Source: Zopfochytrium polystomum
Taxonomy: Eukaryota; Chytridiomycota; Chytridiomycetes; Chytridiales; Chytridiaceae
Assembly (NCBI GenBank): GCA_025765615.1
Contig: JAIVFJ010000735.1
Coordinates: 1 to 12,202, forward strand
DNA: 12,202 nt
Reading direction: 5' to 3'
Shown: positions 1-8,528 of the stretch, in pieces
How positions within the stretch are numbered: position 1 is the first letter of the stretch
How the letters are laid out: the number at the start of each line of letters is the position of its first letter
The notes under the pieces: generated by a model
Told to the model about the DNA's origin: nothing
What the model saw: only the letters and a program-made list of their open reading frames with translations
Databases searched by the model: none
Program-made: the position numbers and the translations under genes

Positions 1-8
1 GAGAGAGA

Positions 9-87
<79 letters not shown>

Positions 88-375
88 GAGAGAGGAGAGA
101 GACAGAGAGGGAGGAGTGAGAGATAGACAGATACACGGGCAGACAGAGAGACAGACAAAGAGAGAGCAGGAGAGAGAAACAGAGTGAGAGAGAGACAGAC
201 AGACAGAGAGTGGCAGAGACAGACAGACTCTGTCTGTCAGTCTGTCAGAGAGAGAGAGAGCGACAGAGCGAAGAGATGGAGAGACAGACAAAGAGAGAGC
301 GAGAGCGAGAGACAGAGAGAAAGAGAGAGAAGGAGAGAGACTGAGAGAGACAGGGAGAGAGAGACAGGGAGAGGG
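1..375. repeat. GA-rich (GA)n / GACA microsatellite
   Basis: Almost pure purine on the plus strand: (GA)n at the start, grading into GACAGA and GAGAGC variants. A short patch at about 229-247 is pyrimidine-rich (CTGTCTGTCAGTCTGTC), as if a small piece had been inverted. The ORFs on both strands here are translations of simple repeats (Arg/Glu on one, Ser/Leu on the other) and are not genes. On the minus strand the tract is the CT-rich tail of the dispersed repeat at 383-551, matching the arrangement of the second copy near 9458-9770. Confidence 0.95.
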
Positions 376-382
376 ACAGAGA

Positions 383-551
383 GCCAGACAGATAATCTGT
401 TAGACAAAGACAACGCATTGAGCTCCTTCCTTTTCCGATTTTTCCGCCGAGTTTTGATTGGGCACCAAAGACAAAAAATTAGCCCCCCCCTCACTAATTG
501 CAATTAGGAAAACAGTTTACCCGCAAAGCCTTGTTTCTTTAGTAGATTGAT
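383..551 (-). repeat. Dispersed repeat A, copy 1 (inverted)
   Basis: The reverse complement of this stretch aligns base by base, with small differences, to 9290-9458. Shared landmarks in order are ATCAATCTACTAAAGAAA, ACAAGG, the palindrome CTAATTGCAATTAG (494-507 here), a G run, TTAATTTTTTGTCTTTGGTG or its close variant, CCCAATCAAA, CGGAAAA, and AAGGAGCTCAATGCG, followed by CTGTCTGTC-type pyrimidine repeats. It encodes nothing visible. It lies about 40 bp downstream, in gene sense, of the last visible splice donor of the chromodomain gene, so it probably sits in an intron. Confidence 0.85.
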
Positions 552-558
552 AAAGAAA

Positions 559-582
559 TAAATAAATAAATAAATAAATAAA
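559..582. repeat. (AAAT)n tetranucleotide repeat
   Basis: About six AAAT units. They separate the chromodomain-gene splice donor (GAG|GTGAGC, exon end at 590) from dispersed repeat A. Similar A/T-rich short repeats occur at about 4899-4920 (AAAAT units) and 11322-11338. Confidence 0.9.
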
Positions 583-589
583 AGCTCAC

Positions 590-3389
590 CTCGCTATCCC
601 CTTGAACCCCCCGCCGCCGCCCGCCACCTCAGCACAATCAAATACTGGCCCGGGTCCGCCGCGCCGTTCCTGTTGCTCGCGCTCACCACTTCCTGCAAAA
701 ACGGGTCCCAGTTCAACGCGGAACGCACCCGCGCGGGAAGGTCCGCTTCGGAGAGGTACTGGGACTTGACGGAGCCGGGCGCCGGCGCCGGCTGGGGACG
801 AGGAGGATGAGGATGAGGATGCGGGTACGGGTAAGGGTAAGGGCGGGTTGCTGCCAGCCGGTGCGGCTGAGGGCGACATGGAGGAGAGCGAGGAGAGGGA
901 GGAAGAGGAGGATGAGGAGGAGGAGGACGAGGAAAGGGAGGATGCAGATGAAGTCGACGCCGACGTCGTCGACGTCGGTGCGACGATCGAGTTGAACGTG
1001 GCCCGTCCCGCCCCCCGCCGCGGTTGCTGCAGCTGCAGAAGAAGACTCTCGCTCGCGCTTCGCCCCGCCGCCGCCAGACCCCACCGCCGCCGCCGCCGCC
1101 GCCGCTCCCTCTCCCTCTCCGTTCGGCGGCTCCTCCGCCTCCGCCTCCACCTTGCGCTTCTTCTTCCGCTCCGTCTTGACACCAGCTGCACCACCCTCGT
1201 CTTCGGCCGCCGCAGCCGACGACCGCCGCTGCCGCGCCGGTCGCGTCGGCGTCGGCGTCGGCGACGACGGCGACGGGCACTTGTCGGACCGGACCCGCTT
1301 GGCGCGGTACGCTGGTATTGTTTGTTTGGTTGTTTGTTTGGTTTTTTTTTTTTTGATTTTTTTTTTGATGTGTTAATGTTCGTATGTGAGACCCCAACGA
1401 AGCAAGGAAAGGAAAGAACGCACGACACACACACAACAGACAGAATAACACATCATCACACACACTCACCCTCCTGCACGTCGCCACGGTACGCCTCATG
1501 CGGATCGTACGTCGGGTCCGTCCGCTTCCGCTTCTTGCCGCTCCCGTTCCCTCCACCGCCGCTCCGCCGCGGCCGCCGCCGTCCGCCCGCTGCCACCACC
1601 ACCACCGTCGTCGTCATCGTCGTCATAGTCCGCACCACCCCCGCCGTCATCATCGTCGTCGTCGTCGTCGTCGTCCTCGCCGTCCTCGCGCTTGTAAGCG
1701 ACGTCGTCGCCGTCGTCCGTCGGACTATATGTCGACTTCGTAGCCCGCCGTCCCCGCTGCCGTCGCGTCTTCGTACACGCCAACGTCGTACCCTCCGTCG
1801 TCGTCGTCGTCAAACTCGTCATAGTAGTTGTGCTCGCCGAATCCCCCCTTCTCCCTCCTCTTCCGCCCCTGCCGCGTCCACCGCCGCACTTCGGCTCCGA
1901 CAAGCTCGCAATGACGCCAGCGCGTTGAGGCTCGTCGCCGCCGCCGCCCGCCTTGCCGCCCGTTTTCGACTTGAGCGGCGGCCGACGCCGCCGCGCTGCT
2001 GCTGCTGCCCCGCCCGTCTCGTCTGCCGCCGCGTCCTGCCGCCCAAGAAGCTGCGCGAGCACGTGCGCGGGGAGTTCCGGCTTGCCGCCGATCTTGCGGT
2101 AGTACTTCTCGAGCACCGTCGGATCCTATATTTTTTTTTTTTTTTTTTTTGATTTTTGTGATACGTGAGACGTGTGTGTGATTTGCAGAGGTTTACACAC
2201 GCAAGCCCCCCACGCACCGATCTCTTCTCCCTCTCACCTGAAAGTTCTCCTCCGGCTCCCACGTGTCGTCGCCGGCGCCCCACCCTTTCCACCGCACCCG
2301 GTACTTTACGATAAACTCGCCGTCCTCGCGCTCGTCCACCCAGTCGTGCGACACTATCTTTTCCACAACGTACACGTCGTTGGCGCCCGCACCGCCGTTG
2401 GCGTCCTTTGCCGCCGCCGCCGCCGACTCCGCCGAGTCGCCGCCGTCGAGCGGCTCGCCGTCAGGTCCGACCCCGAGTTCCGCGAGGAGACGCGGCACGG
2501 CCGGAGGGCCAGAAGGTAGTAACCCTTTCTCCTTCAGCTCGCGCATCATCTTGTACTTTGCGAGCCGCGCCCGCCGTCGCCGTCGCCGTGCGCTCACGCC
2601 CGGTTTGCCTGGCGCCGGCCTTCGCCCGGGGCTTTCTGGTCGAAGACGACGACGACGAGGAAGAGGAGGAAGACTTTTTCGGCCGGCGCGCCGGTGTTGT
2701 TGTCGTCGTCGAAGTGGTCGCCGGCGGCGGCGGCGGCGGCGCCCTCGACGGTGGTGGTGGTGGTGGAGTCACCGGCGCCCGCATCCGCGCCGCAGAGTGG
2801 CGCGTCGTCGTCGTCGTCGTCGTCTGCGCGCGCTTCCGCCCCGTCCCCCGTCGTCGTCTCAGTCGCGTCGTCCTCCCGCCGCCGCATCAGCACATCGCCG
2901 CCGGCCCCGTCGTCGTCGTCACCAATGCCGTTGCCACCGCCGCCGCCGCCCAGTGCAGCGCCCATGACGGCGTCTACAAACGCGGGTGCCCCCGGATCGA
3001 CCGGATCCGCCCCGTCCGCGTCCGCGGGTCCTGCTTCGGAAACGCTCCCCCGTCGCCGCCGCCGGTGGCCGTGCTGCGCGGGATCGCAAACGACGGCAGC
3101 GGCGGCGGCGCCGTACCCCCTCCCGTCGCCAACGGCAACCCCACCCCCGCCACCGCCACCACCACCACCCCTGCCACTAGCGCTGCCGACCGCGTTCATG
3201 TCCAGAACGTCCTCCAGCTGCAGCGTCGCGGGGTTCCCCGCGTCCACCAAAGCTGCCGACGGCGAACGCGACAACAATGGTGGCGGCGGCGTCGGCGACG
3301 ACGGGAAGGGCACCGTGTGCGACGCGGAGCTGTCGTCTTGCTGCGGTGCCAAAGAGCTGCTGCTGCTTGCTGCTGCCGCCGTTAGGCAT
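590..3389 (-). CDS. Chromodomain (HP1/CBX-like) protein, spliced, 3' end outside the window
   Basis: Likely a nuclear reader of methylated histone H3 tails. Proposed exons are 3389-2238, 2125-1470 and 1311-590. The chromodomain begins at about 2378 with VYVVEKI, continues with RWKGW and TWEPEENF, and is finished by the next exon (DPTVLEKYYRKI). The join is phase 0. The aromatic-cage positions look filled (Tyr, Trp, Trp). The second intron joins in phase 1 and leads into a Lys/Glu-rich linker (KTERKKKRKVEAEAEE). Exon 3 ends in a segment (LNWDPFLQEVV..GQYLIVLRW) that resembles the first half of a chromo shadow domain; this is less certain. The N-terminal ~300 residues are Gly/Asp/Ala-rich. Several one-base frame breaks are needed: two or three in exon 1 (near 2700 and 2600), one in exon 2 (near 1580) and two or three in exon 3 (near 1015, 785 and 620). 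The start at 3389 (MPNGGSS) is tentative. Confidence 0.8.
1312..1469 (-). other. Intron 2 of the chromodomain gene (A-rich 3' end)
   Basis: In gene sense it runs from GAGG|GTGAGTGTGTGTG to AACAATACCAG|CGTACCGCG. The phase-1 join gives the codons Glu-Ala-Tyr-Arg and moves directly into the Lys/Glu-rich reading frame. The last 70 nt before the acceptor are A-rich (two A runs, then CAAACAAACAACC) and hold little pyrimidine. A CA-rich stretch lies nearer the donor. Confidence 0.75.
2126..2237 (-). other. Intron 1 of the chromodomain gene (poly-A before the acceptor)
   Basis: In gene sense it runs from TTTCAG|GTGAGAGGG to AAATATAG|GATCCGACG. It splits the chromodomain in phase 0, between ..EENFQ and DPTVLEK.., so homology supports both ends. 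A run of about 20 A ends only five or six bases before the AG, where a polypyrimidine tract would usually be. Confidence 0.85.
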
Positions 3390-3625
3390 CTGCGGAGATG
3401 GTGGCGTGAAAGAAGAGGAAGAAGAAAAAGAAGAAGAGGAGGTGGTGGAGGACGAAGATGCAAAGGATTCGGCAAACGACGGAAGCGATTGGAGCGAGGG
3501 TGCCGGCGCGTCCTCCTCGTCCCGAGCGACGGCGGCACCACCTCGCCGTCTCCCTCTGCCTCTTCCCTGTCATCATCGTGGTCGTCATCGTCACATCGTC
3601 ATCATCGTCATCGCCATCGCCATCA
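3390..3625 (-). promoter_or_regulatory. Intergenic spacer / presumed leader of the chromodomain gene
   Basis: This lies between the stop of the GTPase gene (3626) and the proposed ATG of the chromodomain gene. In gene sense, about 3404-3450 is CTTCTT-rich and runs into CGCCACCATCTCCGCAG just before the ATG. That could be a pyrimidine-rich 5' leader, or an intron end (CCGCAG|ATG) placing an upstream exon here. Part of the spacer is a run of ATC/GTC triplets. I see no TATA box or polyadenylation signal I would defend. Confidence 0.35.
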
Positions 3626-6206
3626 TCATTCGCTCGACCCGCCTTCCTCCTTCTCCTCCCCCTTCCCCACGCCCTCACCCTCCGCGTCCGGCCCGCTCTC
3701 CGCGCCACCGCCCTCCTCTTTTTCCCCCGCACCACCCCGGCTCTCCACCGCGCCTGCTCCTTCTTCTTCTTCTTCCTCTCCGCCGCCGCCGCCGCCGCCG
3801 CCGCCCGCCGCCGCCGCCGCCGCGCGCTGCCGCTTGTGCTCCACCCGCGCTGCCTCGGCCGCCACGAAAAACCCGGGGCGGCTTGAACCCGAGCAGCAGC
3901 AGCCGCCCGTCGTTGGCCATCCAGAGTATCAGGTTCGCCGCGCGGTACACGTCCGGCCGTGCCACGCGCGGCCGTGAGGAATCCGCGAGACAGGCGCGTA
4001 TCTTAGTTGTTTTTTTTTTGTTTTTTTTTTTTTTTTTTGAACGGGTCGAGCGGGCGATGTGGAAAGCCATATGAGAGAGTGGCTCAGTCAGAGTACTTGT
4101 ATGTGTGTGTGTGTGCGTGTGTGTGTTTGTGTGAAGAAGTGAAAACTACACCCACATTCGCAAATCGACCACGCCGACCACTCAAACTCCTTCGGGTCCG
4201 CGTCCTCTGGCAGCTTCAGCATCAATACCCCTTTCGATCGGCACGCGCTCTGCGAGGTACCGCACCGCCGAGTACGGCTCCTGCACCTGCGCAATCTTGT
4301 ACATGCCCGAGAGGATCTTTTTTTTTATTTTTTTATTTTTTTTTTTTTTTTTTGGAAAAAGCGCGAGAGGTGGGGCGCAAAAAGTCGACGAGGGCGCGGA
4401 GGAAGGGTGTTACCGAACACCCCAGTTGAAAAATATTTTGCACGTCAGACAACTAGGGTTCACAGAGAACAAACAAGCAAACACGCAAGATTTGTTACCT
4501 GCAGCGGTTTCGGCAACACGCTGGGGAACACCAGTCCCGGGCAGTCGCAAAGCCGCAGGTTCTTGGTGAGGTGGATGGTCTGAAAGTGTTTCGTGTGGCC
4601 GGGGGTGCTTGACGTCGAGACGACCTTCCTGCTCATGATGCCGTTCATCAGCGACGACTTGCCAACGTTCCTTGGGTGGGAATAGTCAAAGAAAAAAAGG
4701 GATGGGGGACGTTAGCGGTTTGGGATGGTTCGCTCGCACTTGAAAGCGTTGAAGGTCTTACGGGTGTCCAACGAGGCCGATGGTGACGAGGCCCTCAGCC
4801 GCTACCACATCCTCCGGCGAGGTTGCAGCCTCCGATGCTTTCGATGCACAGAAATATAAAAGTGAGTGCTACAACAGCCAGCCTTTCAACGCTGGGGAAA
4901 AATAAAATAAAATAAAATAAACAGAAAACACACCTGGGTCGTCATCCTCACTTTGCTCCTGCTCCGCCTCCCTCTTCCACCCTTTCCTCAAACCCCATCA
5001 TCCCCCTCCCCCTCTTCCCGCCCTTCTTCCTCGACCTCATCATCGCCCTTTCCAGCTCCTCCTCCGCCTCCACCCTCCGCCGCTCCTCCCTCTACCGCCG
5101 CATCTTGGCCTCCTCCGACGCAATCAACGCGTTCCAGTCCACGTCGACCTTCTTCTTGTTCTCCGCCCCAACGCTCGCCTGCGCGGCCTACGTCGCGGCA
5201 CGCCTTGAGCACCGCGGAAACCCCGACCGCGGATGTACCGCGCCATCGTCTTTGGGATGCGCTTGCGCGTCGGTTGGGTGTGCTGGGAAACCGCTTTGGC
5301 GAGGGGGTCGGCGTTGGCGTTTTCGTTGTTGTTGCCGTTGTCGGTCGTCGTCGTCGCCGTCGTCGTCTTCCGAGGACGAGACCGCCAATCTGGGCTTCGC
5401 GGGGGTATACGCTAAAGGAGGCAAGGTGGAGTTCGGGGTAGAGAGACTTGAAGTTGGATTTCCAGGCGGCGAGAGTTTCCGGGTCGACGAGGTCAATCTG
5501 ACGGTTTGTTGGAGGGTGAGCTGCTGTGAAGAGAGAGTGACATCTGTGGAGGGGGTCTGCACGCACCTTGTGAAAAACGAGAACGAGGCTTTTTCTTCAT
5601 CTCATTGACGACATGGTTGTAGAGTGTTGGTGGAAAGTGCAGAATCGGGTGGCGCGAGTCGACCACAAAGAGAACAATGTCGCTGTGCGAAGGAGTGCAG
5701 CAAAGTCAGGAACGTACCAACAACATACAACCCAGCAAGAAAGTAAAAGCTCACGAGATCTCAACGACGCGCCAGAGCTGCCTCCACACCTCCAAGTTGT
5801 GCTCAAAGTAGCTGAGCTGCTTCTGCGGGCCAGCGGTCGTACACGCGACCCATCCACGCTGCAAAACTCCGCCTCTTCCCGCGACTCCAACGTCTCCTTC
5901 GATTCGCCCGGCGACCACGGCGGGCGCTTTGGAAAGTCGATGACGGCGCCGTTCGGGTACAAGTCGTCCATGCCGATTTCCAGCGCCGTCTGTTCACATG
6001 GGAGTACAGCAAAGTGAGCGTTTTGAACGCACATTGGGATCGGGGTGAAAAGTGGGGAAAGTAATCAAACCGGAGGAACTCGCTTCAGCGGCATCCGGCC
6101 GCGCCCTCTTCCGCTCCTCGATCTTCCGGCCGGACGTCCAGCCTTGGCAATCACTCGACACAGAGCCTTTTTCCTCCGAATTCGATTTGCGCGCCATTAC
6201 CGGGAT
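3626..6206 (-). CDS. GNL1: GNL1/HSR1-type circularly permuted GTPase (MMR1_HSR1 / YlqF-YawG family)
   Basis: Putative nuclear or nucleolar GTPase. Exons inferred from homology and splice phase: 6206-6080, 5989-5755, 5682-5567, 5497-4934, 4837-4762, 4670-4499, 4316-4156, 4001-3626. GNL1 landmarks appear in order: AVIDFPKRPPWS, YFEHNLEVWRQLWRV, SDIVLFVVDSRHP, the G4 motif split by an intron (HK|ID), then G1 (GHPNVGKSS, also split by an intron), TPGHTKHFQT, G3 as DCPGLVFPSVLP, KIAQVQEPYSAV, FEWSAWSICE and DVYRAANLILWMANDGRL. G4 before G1 is the hallmark of circular permutation. The Gly/Glu-rich tail ends at TGA 3626-3628; human GNL1 also has an acidic tail. G4 has His where Asn is expected. About eight one-base frame breaks interrupt the frame: near 5865, 5835, 5588, 5180, 5098, 4217, 3972 and 3872. 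Family assignment is firm; the N-terminus is uncertain. Confidence 0.92.
4002..4155 (-). other. GTPase intron with CA repeat and poly-A before the acceptor
   Basis: In gene sense it runs from TGCGAAT|GTGGGTGTAG to AACAACTAAG|ATACGCGCC. The phase-1 join completes the region between the WSICE and VYRAAN motifs. It contains a CA repeat (plus-strand GT at about 4100-4132) and about 27 A, interrupted once, that end ten bases before the acceptor. Confidence 0.75.
4317..4498 (-). other. GTPase intron whose poly-A tract abuts the 3' splice site
   Basis: In gene sense it runs from CTGCAG|GTAACAAATC to AAAAAAAAAG|ATCCTCTCG. The join is phase 0, linking ..VLPKPLQ to ILSGMYKIAQVQEPY.., exactly as in GNL1 proteins. 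About 35 nt of nearly pure A, broken by two T, run straight into the AG. It is the longest intron recognised in the window (182 nt). Confidence 0.85.
4499..4670 (-). CDS. GTPase exon carrying most of G1, the TPGHT switch and G3
   Basis: One of the few exons with no frame break. It opens with the phase-2 remainder of the P-loop (NVGKSSLMNG) and continues through STSSTPGHTKHFQT to the G3 motif DCPG. The upstream 76-nt exon (4837-4762) supplies VTIGLVGHP; the intron between them (4671-4761) has an ordinary pyrimidine-rich 3' end. The GKSS lysine, the TPGHT threonine and the DCPG aspartate are all present, so this part of the nucleotide pocket looks intact. Confidence 0.92.
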
Positions 6207-6279
6207 CTTTCGCGTCAGCCAACCATGCTTTAAGTCACATACCCTCAATTCTCCCCCATCGAACACAGGTCCGACTCAC

Positions 6280-6840
6280 CGGTGCGCCTCGCTCTTCCCC
6301 CTCACCCTCCGCCGCACCGATGCGGACCCGCGCGGATCGCCGCCGGGGCCACAAACGTCTTGGACGCACCGCTGCGTGCCGCCGCTGCCGCAGCCGCCCG
6401 CCGTCCGCGGGCTTCCCGCTCTGCGTGCGGCGGCGCGAGCGGGGCCGTGCGCGCCGTCCCGCGCCGTCGTGGGCGGCGGAAGCGCGGTGGGTGTGGGTGT
6501 GGTTGTGGTTTGTGGGTTGTGTTGCTGTGTTGTTGTTGTTGTTGTGTTGTGAGTGTGGTTGTGGCGGTGGTGGTTGCGGTGGCTGTCAGCTGCTGCGCCG
6601 TCGGGCGACCCCGCCGCCGCATCATTGTTGCCGTCTTTGCCGGCGGAGGTGGCAATGGCGCTGGCCCCGTCACGTCCCCCGTCGACCGCGATGGTGGTGG
6701 TGTCGTCATTGTCCAACGCCACGGTCATCGCCGTCCTCGCCGTCCTCGCCGTCCTCGCCGTCACTGCCGGTCGAGGGCAAGTTGCTGCTGCTGCTGCTGC
6801 TGCAGTTGCTGGTGCGAGTGGTTGCGCTCGCGCGCGCTTC
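6280..6840 (-). CDS. Candidate N-terminal exon of the GTPase gene (low complexity)
   Basis: In gene sense a good splice donor, CACCG|GTGAGTCGG, ends at 6280. A 73-nt intron could join it to 6206 (CGCGAAAG|ATCCCGG). Upstream the DNA is GC-rich and triplet-periodic and encodes low-complexity peptide: a Gly-Glu-Asp repeat (near 6720-6760), Ala/Asp-rich, then His/Asn/Thr/Gln-rich and Ala/Arg-rich. GNL1 proteins have a poorly conserved charged N-terminus, so this fits by position, but no conserved motif proves it. The frame cannot be followed without breaks and I cannot place a start codon. Confidence 0.35.
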
Positions 6841-8528
6841 AGGGCCAGCTGTTTTCAGGGTTGTTATTTGGACAGCCAAAGACAGTGCCTTTTTTTGTCC
6901 ATTTTGGACATTGTCCTTGCCTGGACAAAAAGGGCGTCGGCTCTGTCTCTGGATCTGGTTCATTTTGGACTGTCCAAAATGCTGCCTTTTTTTGTTTTTG
7001 ACTGAAAATAAAATTTTTTTCGTTTTGGTTTGCAATCAACTGCAATTCGTTTATTTTCCTCCCCTTCTTCCCCCAGCTGGCTCCCGTAATCCCCAAACAC
7101 ACTTCCATTGAATAACCCAACAACTCGTTCTTAACAAAGGTGTAAAGCTCAGCTCCCTCAAGCTGAGCCATATTTGTAACAACAAAGACAACCTTTTCAA
7201 TCACGTCGTCCCAAAGGCGATTGCGTGCATCAGTGTGGATGCGGGCAAACAAAGAGAAATTCCGTTCTGACGCAGCGCTTGAAGTTGTGATGGAGAATGC
7301 CTTCAGTGCAATCGGACGGAGTCTCGGGAATTCGGAACCTCGAGTGAGCCAAAAACTCTGATGGCGTCAGCTTCCTGTTTTCGATGTTTCCCCAATAGAT
7401 TGGCTCGGTATTCTTGATACCATCACACCACAATGTGAATTTCCAATATTCTTGCGCTGATTTCGCTTTTATCTGTGTCAGTGCTTCCTAAGGCCGCCAG
7501 CTTTTCAACCGTCTCGCCTCTTTTGTCTGCAGGGAGGTGGAATCCACGGTGAACTTGGGTCCAAGAGATAGGCAAAAGCATGCTCATCACGCCGCATAAA
7601 CGCGAAGCGAGCTTCAACTTTTTTCAGCAGTGCGTCTATCATATCAGCGGGGAAGCCTTCTAGGCACCGAAATTTGTCCTCAATTCTCCGGAATCCTGCA
7701 TACACCTCCGAAGCAGGCAGACTGTTGCTTTGGAAGCGAACAAGCTGCTCGTCAATGGGTGTGAGAATGTCAATTGCCTTTCGTAAATGATCATCGAACT
7801 CTCAATTGCTCAGGATACTATATATGTACTGTCGATGTTCACGTTCCTTTCGCTGGCAGTCCAAGAAGTCAGGGCGAGATGCAGCGACTCGCATCAAAGG
7901 TAGAGCGTCGTGGACTGACTTTACAGACTTCAGATATGAAGTCCATCGTGTAGGAGCTGGCTGGACGAGCCACCGCAAATTTGCCTGCTTCATCTCTTGT
8001 CGAAGGCGGCCGCCAATAATTTGCTGATTGGAGAAGAAGACAACAAGAGTGTGGACGTGAGAGATGCAGTCCGATATATGAATAAGTGGCGAATTCTCGT
8101 CCTTGATAACGCAGATGTCCTTGTGAGAAGATTCAGTCCGTGCGACACACAACCACCAGCAAATATTCCTGGTCTTTTTTTCTGAACGAAAGTCCATGCC
8201 TTCTTATTGCGCTGGTATTGTTGGTTACAACACCACCAATGCTGCAAGTTGGTGCGACTTGATCGATGACTTCGCAAATTTCGTCGGGAAGCTTCTCTGC
8301 CGGACGCGTCTCCCCACTTGAGTTTTTTGAAGTCCAGAAAACGTATGAGGGCCAGAGACTATCATGTAGTCGGTGATCAGCTGCTTGTTGACGTTGATGT
8401 AGGAGTCTGTAACAAGACAAGGTGGCTTGCTGCGAGCGTCGGAGGGCTTTAGTCACAAGAGCTTTTGTGGAGTCAAAGATTTCGTCAAGGAGGCCGCCTG
8501 CAATGTACCTTCCGAGATGGAAGAACAA
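6839..8528 (-). pseudogene. hAT-superfamily transposase (DUF659 + hAT dimerisation), 5'-truncated and frame-broken
   Basis: Cut-and-paste DNA transposase. In gene order: GGLLDEIFDSTKALVTKAL (from about 8500); the DUF659-type VTDSYINVNK..ITDYM (about 8415-8365); GGVVTNNTSAI (about 8240-8205); KKAWTFVQKK and GCVSHGLNLL (to about 8120); PAPTRWTSYLKSV (about 7955-7910); AFAYLLDPSS (about 7600-7560); AQEYWKFTLW and LTPSEFLAHS (about 7465-7345). The dimerisation domain follows, with TTSSAASERNFSLFARIHT and RNRLWDD (about 7290-7200). The segments lie in different frames, so at least six small indels are implied. The usual N-terminal BED-type zinc finger is absent: homology stops near 8530, where the repeat mosaic begins. 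The final ~70 codons to the stop at 6839 run through terminal repeat DNA and are probably not real protein. Because neighbouring host genes show similar frame breaks, decay and assembly error cannot be separated. Confidence 0.85.

Noticed and set aside
848..2152. Long plus-strand ORF of 434 codons
   Set aside because: It is antisense to the chromodomain gene. Its translation is Arg/Pro/Val runs from GC-rich triplets, crosses two supported minus-strand introns and shows no domain.
3382..3735. Minus ORF with an Asp-rich run and a Phe-rich end as a separate small gene
   Set aside because: It overlaps the end of the GTPase gene and the spacer. The Asp run comes from GAT/GAC triplets and the Phe run from a CTT-rich leader.
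2694..3977. Plus-strand ORF of 427 codons, rich in Ser/Pro
   Set aside because: It is the shadow of the acidic, Gly-rich minus-strand exons. It spans the boundary between two minus-strand genes and lacks conserved motifs.
7005..7111. Continuation of the transposase into a long C-terminal extension
   Set aside because: After the conserved dimerisation domain the frame stays open through A-rich and palindromic terminal DNA with no family similarity. It is probably chance read-through.
6553..7111. Plus-strand ORFs rich in Val/Cys/Leu suggesting a membrane protein
   Set aside because: They are antisense to the codon-periodic minus strand, arise from GTT/TTG triplet runs, and cross the transposon boundary.
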